DNA of 10,085 nucleotides from Gammaproteobacteria bacterium. GTDB lineage: Bacteria; Pseudomonadota; Gammaproteobacteria; Pseudomonadales; Pseudohongiellaceae. The DNA lies in the NCBI GenBank assembly GCA_003514305.1, contig DORE01000155.1:1-10085 (forward strand). The letters are read 5' to 3'. Of the stretch, positions 5,503 through 10,085 are shown in pieces (the stretch's first letter is position 1; the number at the start of each line of letters is the position of its first letter). Under the pieces are notes generated by a model. It was not told the origin of the DNA. It made no database searches and worked only from the letters and a program-made list of their open reading frames with translations. The position numbers and the translations under genes are program-made.

Positions 5503-6672
5503 GTGACTCGAGAAGCGGTTCTGGCGTTAACAGACGGCAGTATTTTTAATGGCGTCGCGATCGGTGCGAGCGGCAAATCTAGCGGCGAAGTTGTATTCAA
5601 TACCTCGATGACGGGTTACCAGGAGATCCTGACGGACCCTTCCTATGCACAGCAAATTGTTACGCTGACCTATCCTCACATTGGAAATACCGGCACCAAC
5701 GAAGAAGACAACGAATCTAATTCTGTCTGGGCATCCGGGCTGGTGATTCGCGATTTGCCTATGGTGGCCAGCAACTGGCGCAAGCAGCAGTCCCTCGAGG
5801 ATTTTTTGTCCGAGCGGGGCGTAGTGGCTATTGCGGAAATTGATACTCGTCGCCTGACTAGACTGCTGCGCGACCAGGGGCCACTAAATGGTGCCATAGT
5901 TTCTGGCCAGGAACTGGCTGCGATCGGCGAGTCTGGTGCAGTTGGTCTGGCCAGGGAGTTTCCGGGACTTAAAGGCATGGACCTAGCAACGGTCGTTAGC
6001 GTTGAGAGTCACTACAGCTGGGACGAGAGCGTTTGGACGCTGGGTTCGGAGTATGGCGCTGGCGCTGACCTCCGGTTTCACGTGATCGCTTACGATTTTG
6101 GCATCAAGCGCAATATTCTCAGAATGCTGGTGGCACGCGGTTGCGAGATCACGGTAGTTCCAGCGGAGACTCCGGCCAGTGAGGTCTTGGCAATGCAGCC
6201 AGACGGGGTGTTTTTATCAAACGGTCCGGGAGATCCTGAACCATGTCACTACGCCATTGCTGCCATCCGAGAGCTGTTAGACGCTGAGGTGCCTTTGTTT
6301 GGGATTTGCTTAGGTTGTCAGCTTCTCGCGCTTGCCTGTGGAGCTGAAACAGTCAAGATGCGTCTCGGCCATCATGGGGCGAATCACCCGGTGCAAAATC
6401 TGGCAGACGGAACGGTGATGATTACCAGCCAAAACCATGGCTTTGCCGTAGACGCTGCCAGCTTGCCCGATAATTTAGCAGTGACCCACAAATCGCTTTT
6501 CGATAACTCTCTTCAGGGCATTCAGCGCACCGACAAACCTGCGTTCGGCTTTCAGGGTCACCCCGAAGCAAGTCCGGGACCCCATGATGTTGCACCGCTG
6601 TTTGATCACTTCGTCGAGCTGATGGTAAATCCTGCAAGCACCCGTCCACCGGGCCAAAAGGAAGCAAGCTAA
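5503..6672 (+). CDS. carA: Carbamoyl-phosphate synthase small (glutaminase) subunit
   Basis: CarA hydrolyses glutamine and passes ammonia through a tunnel to CarB, which makes carbamoyl phosphate for arginine and pyrimidine synthesis. The 389-residue protein is full length. The N-terminal domain has the family blocks FNTSMTGYQE and LTYPHIGNTG. The C-terminal class I glutamine amidotransferase domain shows FLSNGPGDPE, GICLGCQ with nucleophile C269, GHHGANHPV, and GHPEASPGPHD with H353 and E355; these three catalytic residues carry the same numbers as in E. coli CarA. The start is GTG at 5503, with GAGGA at 5492-5496 six bases before it. The ATG at 5498 is in another frame and meets a stop after one more codon. 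carB begins 2 bases after the TAA, so the two are co-transcribed and give equal subunits. The leader carries the possible attenuator described separately. Confidence 0.99.
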   Translation: MTREAVLALTDGSIFNGVAIGASGKSSGEVVFNTSMTGYQEILTDPSYAQQIVTLTYPHIGNTGTNEEDNESNSVWASGLVIRDLPMVASNWRKQQSLEDFLSERGVVAIAEIDTRRLTRLLRDQGPLNGAIVSGQELAAIGESGAVGLAREFPGLKGMDLATVVSVESHYSWDESVWTLGSEYGAGADLRFHVIAYDFGIKRNILRMLVARGCEITVVPAETPASEVLAMQPDGVFLSNGPGDPEPCHYAIAAIRELLDAEVPLFGICLGCQLLALACGAETVKMRLGHHGANHPVQNLADGTVMITSQNHGFAVDAASLPDNLAVTHKSLFDNSLQGIQRTDKPAFGFQGHPEASPGPHDVAPLFDHFVELMVNPASTRPPGQKEAS

Positions 6673-6674
6673 AG

Positions 6675-9600
6675 ATGCCTCGCAGAACTGATATCGAATG
6701 CATTCTTATCCTGGGGGCAGGCCCCATTGTTATTGGACAAGCCTGCGAGTTCGACTATTCGGGTGCACAAGCCTGTCAGGCGCTGCGCGAAGAAGGCTTC
6801 CGTGTGATCCTTGTGAACTCAAATCCTGCGACCATCATGACTGATCCTGCGATGGCTGATGCCACCTATATAGAACCAGTCAAGTGGCAGATTGTGGAAA
6901 AAATAATTGCTAAGGAGCGACCGGATGCGATTCTGCCGACCATGGGGGGGCAGACAGCACTCAACTGTGCTCTGGATTTGAATCGTCACGGCATTCTTGA
7001 GAAATACGGCGTAGAGCTGATCGGCGCAAAGTGTGAAGCCATCGATAAAGCAGAAGACAGGGAATTGTTCGATAACGCGATGGTCGCTATAGGTTTGGAA
7101 ACACCGCGCCACTTCTTGGCGCGCACTATGGAAGATGCCTTTGCTGGTCTGGATGCTATTGGCTTCCCGTGCATCATTAGGCCGTCCTTTACCCTCGGCG
7201 GCAGCGGTGGTGGCATTGCCTATAACCGGGAGGAATTCGAGGAGATCTGTGCCCGTGGGCTTGAGCTTTCTCCGACCAACGAACTGCTCATTGATGAGTC
7301 GCTCATTGGTTGGAAGGAATATGAAATGGAAGTGGTCAGGGACAAGAATGATAACTGCATAATTGTGTGCGCCATTGAGAATTTCGACGCGATGGGTGTA
7401 CACACCGGTGATTCGATTACCGTCGCGCCTGCGCAAACTCTCACAGATAAGGAGTACCAGATCATGCGCAACGCCTCGATTGCGGTTTTGCGTGAGATCG
7501 GTGTAGAGACAGGTGGTTCCAACGTTCAGTTTGCAGTCAATCCTGATAATGGCCGTCTAGTAGTCATTGAAATGAACCCTCGCGTGTCGCGTTCTTCTGC
7601 CCTTGCTTCTAAAGCCACAGGTTTTCCGATCGCGAGAGTAGCAGCAAAACTTGCAATTGGCTTCACACTTGATGAATTACGTAATGAGATTACCGGTGGA
7701 ATCACGCCGGCGTCTTTTGAGCCGGCGATCGATTACGTCGTGACTAAGATTCCGCGATTTACTTTTGAGAAATTCCCGGAGGCTGATGATCGCATTACGA
7801 CGCAAATGAAATCAGTCGGCGAGGTCATGGCGATCGGGCGCACATTCCAGGAATCGCTGCAGAAGGCATTGCGAGGATTGGAGGTTGGCATGTGTGGCTT
7901 TGACCCGATCCTTGAGGCCGACCTGAGCAATGCCAAGGCTGTACTTACTCGTGAGCTCACTGAACCCGGGGCTGAGCGTATCTGGTTCGTCGCCGATGCG
8001 TTCAGGCTTGGCTGGTCAGTGGCGACGGTCTATGATCTAAGCGGTATTGACGCCTGGTTCTTGATTCAGATTGAAGACTTAATAAAGTCAGAAGAGTTTC
8101 TGCAGACTCAGCAGCTGCCCATGCTTGATCAACGAATCATGAGGTCACTGAAGCGCAAAGGTTTTTCTGACAAGCGCATGGCTCAACTGCTAGGAGTCTC
8201 GGAGGGAGAAGTACTGCAGGCGCGCCATGCCCTGGGAGTCCGCCCTGTCTACAAGCGCGTTGATACCTGTGCTGCTGAGTTTGTCTCAACCACGGCCTAC
8301 ATGTATTCCACGTATGAAGAAGAGTGTGAGGCCTTGCCTAGCGATCGCGACAAAATTATGGTGTTGGGGGGCGGCCCCAACCGAGTGGGGCAGGGGATCG
8401 AGTTCGACTATTGTTGTGTGCAGGCGGCTTTGGCCATGCGCGAGGATGGTTACGAGACTATTATGGTCAACTGTAACCCTGAGACGGTCTCAACGGATTT
8501 CAATATCTCAGATCGGCTTTACTTTGAGCCGCTTACCTTCGAAGACGTAATCGAAGTGGTAAAGCTGGAGCGGCCCGTCGGGGTGATCGTACAGTTTGGT
8601 GGGCAAACACCGCTTAATCTCGTGAAGCAGCTGGGTGAAGCCGGTGTGCCAGTAATTGGAACCAGCCCCGATGCAATCGATCGAGCTGAAGATCGCGAGC
8701 GTTTTCAGCATCTAATAGAAAAACTGGATCTGAAACAGTCACCAAACTGTACGGTTCGATCTGTTGATGAGGGATTAGAGCAGGCGAAAAACATCGACTA
8801 TCCATTGGTTGTTAGACCCTCTTACGTGTTGGGCGGTCGAGCGATGGAAATTGTTTACAACGAAGCCGAGTTGCAACGGTATATGTATGATGCGGTAAAG
8901 GTCTCCAATGAGAGTCCGGTGTTGCTAGACCACTTTCTCAGTTCGGCAATTGAGATTGACGTGGATGTTGTGAGTGACGGACAGCGGGTTGTAGTCGGTG
9001 CAATTATGCAGCACATTGAACAAGCCGGTATCCATTCCGGGGATTCAGCCTGCTCGCTGCCACCATATAACTTGCCGGAAGAAGTGCGAGATACGATCAG
9101 AGAGCAGGTTTCTGCATTGGCGCTTGAGCTGGGTGTTGTGGGGTTGATGAATACCCAGCTGGCCTATCAGGATGGTGAGATTTTTATCATTGAGGTCAAT
9201 CCGCGAGCTTCGCGTACGGTGCCTTTTGTCTCTAAATGCATCGGCACCTCCCTGGCAAAGGTGGCCGCGCGCTGCATGATTGGCAGGACCCTTGATGAGC
9301 AGGGGTTCACGCAGGAAGTTGTGCCAAAAACTTTTGCGGTGAAGGAAGCGGTTTTTCCTTTTAACAAATTTCCGGGCGTTGACCCGATCCTCGGGCCGGA
9401 AATGAAATCGACGGGAGAGGTCATGGGTGTGGGCGAGACTTTTGCGGAGGCCTACGCCAAGGCGCAAATGGGTGCAGGGGACGTAATTGAGGAATCGGGT
9501 ACCTGCTTTATAAGCGTGAGAGATCGTGACAAACCTTTCGTTGTAGATGTTGCTAAACGCGCACTGGCACTGGGCTATGAACTGGTCGCGACGCATGGAA

Positions 9601-9893
9601 CTGCCGCGGTGATTGCAAAAGCAGGCCTGAAGGTGCGAGGTGTGAATAAGGTCGCCGAAGGTAGACCCCATATAGTTGATATGCTAAAAAATGAGGAGAT
9701 CCAGGTGGTGTTTAATACAACGGAGGGCAAGCAGGCGATCGCGGACTCGTCGATGATTAGACGGACCGCGCTGCGTCACGGAGTTTTCTGCACCACGACG
9801 ATCGCGGGTGCGCTGGCGGTCTGTGATGCTCTTGAATTTGGCAACAACATGGCGGTTTACAGCTTGCAAGACCTGCACGCCAACCTTAATTAA
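6675..9893 (+). CDS. carB: Carbamoyl-phosphate synthase large subunit
   Basis: CarB is the synthetase half of the complex: it phosphorylates bicarbonate, adds ammonia from CarA and phosphorylates carbamate. With 1072 residues it is essentially the length of E. coli CarB (1073). Two related ATP-grasp halves are visible. The first starts with ILILGAGPIVIGQACEFDYS near residue 10, with the glycine-rich loop TLGGSGGG and EMNPRVSRSSA. The second starts near residue 560 with IMVLGGGPNRVGQGIEFDY and has VLGGRAMEIV and EVNPRASRTVPF. The oligomerisation region lies between them. The last 140 residues form the allosteric domain; T973, T976, K992 and N1014-T1015-T1016 correspond to the ornithine/IMP/UMP-binding residues of the E. 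coli enzyme, one number higher there, so feedback control is probably kept. AAGGAAG at the end of carA serves as ribosome site, about 10 bases from the ATG. Nothing is broken or missing. Confidence 0.99.
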   Translation: MPRRTDIECILILGAGPIVIGQACEFDYSGAQACQALREEGFRVILVNSNPATIMTDPAMADATYIEPVKWQIVEKIIAKERPDAILPTMGGQTALNCALDLNRHGILEKYGVELIGAKCEAIDKAEDRELFDNAMVAIGLETPRHFLARTMEDAFAGLDAIGFPCIIRPSFTLGGSGGGIAYNREEFEEICARGLELSPTNELLIDESLIGWKEYEMEVVRDKNDNCIIVCAIENFDAMGVHTGDSITVAPAQTLTDKEYQIMRNASIAVLREIGVETGGSNVQFAVNPDNGRLVVIEMNPRVSRSSALASKATGFPIARVAAKLAIGFTLDELRNEITGGITPASFEPAIDYVVTKIPRFTFEKFPEADDRITTQMKSVGEVMAIGRTFQESLQKALRGLEVGMCGFDPILEADLSNAKAVLTRELTEPGAERIWFVADAFRLGWSVATVYDLSGIDAWFLIQIEDLIKSEEFLQTQQLPMLDQRIMRSLKRKGFSDKRMAQLLGVSEGEVLQARHALGVRPVYKRVDTCAAEFVSTTAYMYSTYEEECEALPSDRDKIMVLGGGPNRVGQGIEFDYCCVQAALAMREDGYETIMVNCNPETVSTDFNISDRLYFEPLTFEDVIEVVKLERPVGVIVQFGGQTPLNLVKQLGEAGVPVIGTSPDAIDRAEDRERFQHLIEKLDLKQSPNCTVRSVDEGLEQAKNIDYPLVVRPSYVLGGRAMEIVYNEAELQRYMYDAVKVSNESPVLLDHFLSSAIEIDVDVVSDGQRVVVGAIMQHIEQAGIHSGDSACSLPPYNLPEEVRDTIREQVSALALELGVVGLMNTQLAYQDGEIFIIEVNPRASRTVPFVSKCIGTSLAKVAARCMIGRTLDEQGFTQEVVPKTFAVKEAVFPFNKFPGVDPILGPEMKSTGEVMGVGETFAEAYAKAQMGAGDVIEESGTCFISVRDRDKPFVVDVAKRALALGYELVATHGTAAVIAKAGLKVRGVNKVAEGRPHIVDMLKNEEIQVVFNTTEGKQAIADSSMIRRTALRHGVFCTTTIAGALAVCDALEFGNNMAVYSLQDLHANLN

Positions 9894-9938
9894 TTATTGG
9901 CTTTAATTGTTTCACTGGTGAGGCGCTGACACACTTAT

Positions 9939-10085
9939 ATGTCTTTTTCTAAAGTCCCCATGACGGTCAAAGGCGCCGAAGCACTGCGCGCGGAGCTCTA
10001 TGAGCTCAAAAGCGTTACGAGACCCAAGATAACCGCTGCGATAGCTGATGCAAGAGAGCACGGTGATCTTAAAGAAAATGCCGAA
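9939..10085 (+). CDS. greA: Transcription elongation factor GreA, N-terminal part (3' end outside window)
   Basis: GreA binds the RNA polymerase secondary channel and stimulates cleavage of backtracked transcripts, rescuing stalled elongation complexes. The 49 visible residues show the start of the N-terminal coiled coil: KVPMTVKGAEALRAEL at residues 5-20, then the highly conserved AREHGDLKENAE at 38-49. The acidic tip residues that act in cleavage lie in this D-KENAE segment. The rest of the usual 158 or so residues lies beyond the window. An in-frame TGA at 9927-9929 rules out any earlier start. The ATG at 9939 has no well-spaced Shine-Dalgarno sequence; GTGAGG at 9919-9923 is about 15 bases away. 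Met8 at 9960 has none either and would remove conserved residues. The gap to carB is 45 bases with no terminator, so read-through from carAB is likely. Confidence 0.95.
   Translation, partial: MSFSKVPMTVKGAEALRAELYELKSVTRPKITAAIADAREHGDLKENAE

Noticed and set aside
6819..7436. 205-codon minus-strand reading frame inside carB
   Set aside because: It has no recognisable domain and lies fully antisense to intact, conserved carB; it is a by-product of carB codon use.
9045..9671. 208-codon minus-strand reading frame inside carB
   Set aside because: It is antisense to the conserved second ATP-grasp half and allosteric domain of carB, with no protein-like features.

Overview
The window looks like the chromosome of a marine-type gammaproteobacterium (Pseudomonadales/Cellvibrionales-like, possibly near the OM60/NOR5 group; inferred from protein style and gene order, not proven). 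All eight supported genes lie on the + strand. Most are housekeeping: haem synthesis (hemE, 3' end only), folate synthesis (folK), a large acyl-CoA dehydrogenase of the DmdC/FadE type, lysine/peptidoglycan synthesis (dapB), carbamoyl-phosphate synthesis for arginine and pyrimidines (carA-carB), and the start of the transcript-cleavage factor gene greA. The order dapB-carA-carB-greA is a familiar gammaproteobacterial arrangement.

Region by region: 1-450 holds the C-terminal part of HemE, followed after 15 bases by folK (466-972). Positions 973-2510 form the only accessory-looking stretch. It holds a 299-residue outer-membrane protein that resembles only the C-terminal beta-barrel end of a TonB-dependent receptor but has its own signal peptide. 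On either side are about 320 bases without a convincing gene; the right-hand side carries a possible decayed minus-strand gene tail. The acyl-CoA dehydrogenase follows (2511-4307), then dapB (best start 4410). The 283-base gap before carA contains a good sigma70-like promoter, a short hairpin, a possible 13-codon leader peptide ending on a U run, and a strong intrinsic terminator placed before carA. This is the layout expected of transcription attenuation. carA (GTG start) and carB are 2 bases apart and form an operon; greA starts 45 bases after carB and runs off the window.

CarA and CarB together make the glutamine-dependent carbamoyl-phosphate synthetase, and their catalytic and allosteric residues are intact. 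I found no tRNA, rRNA, CRISPR array, insertion sequence or phage gene. The two observations most worth checking are the plug-less mini TonB-receptor barrel and the putative carAB attenuator. I saw no clear evidence for a wholly new multi-gene system.
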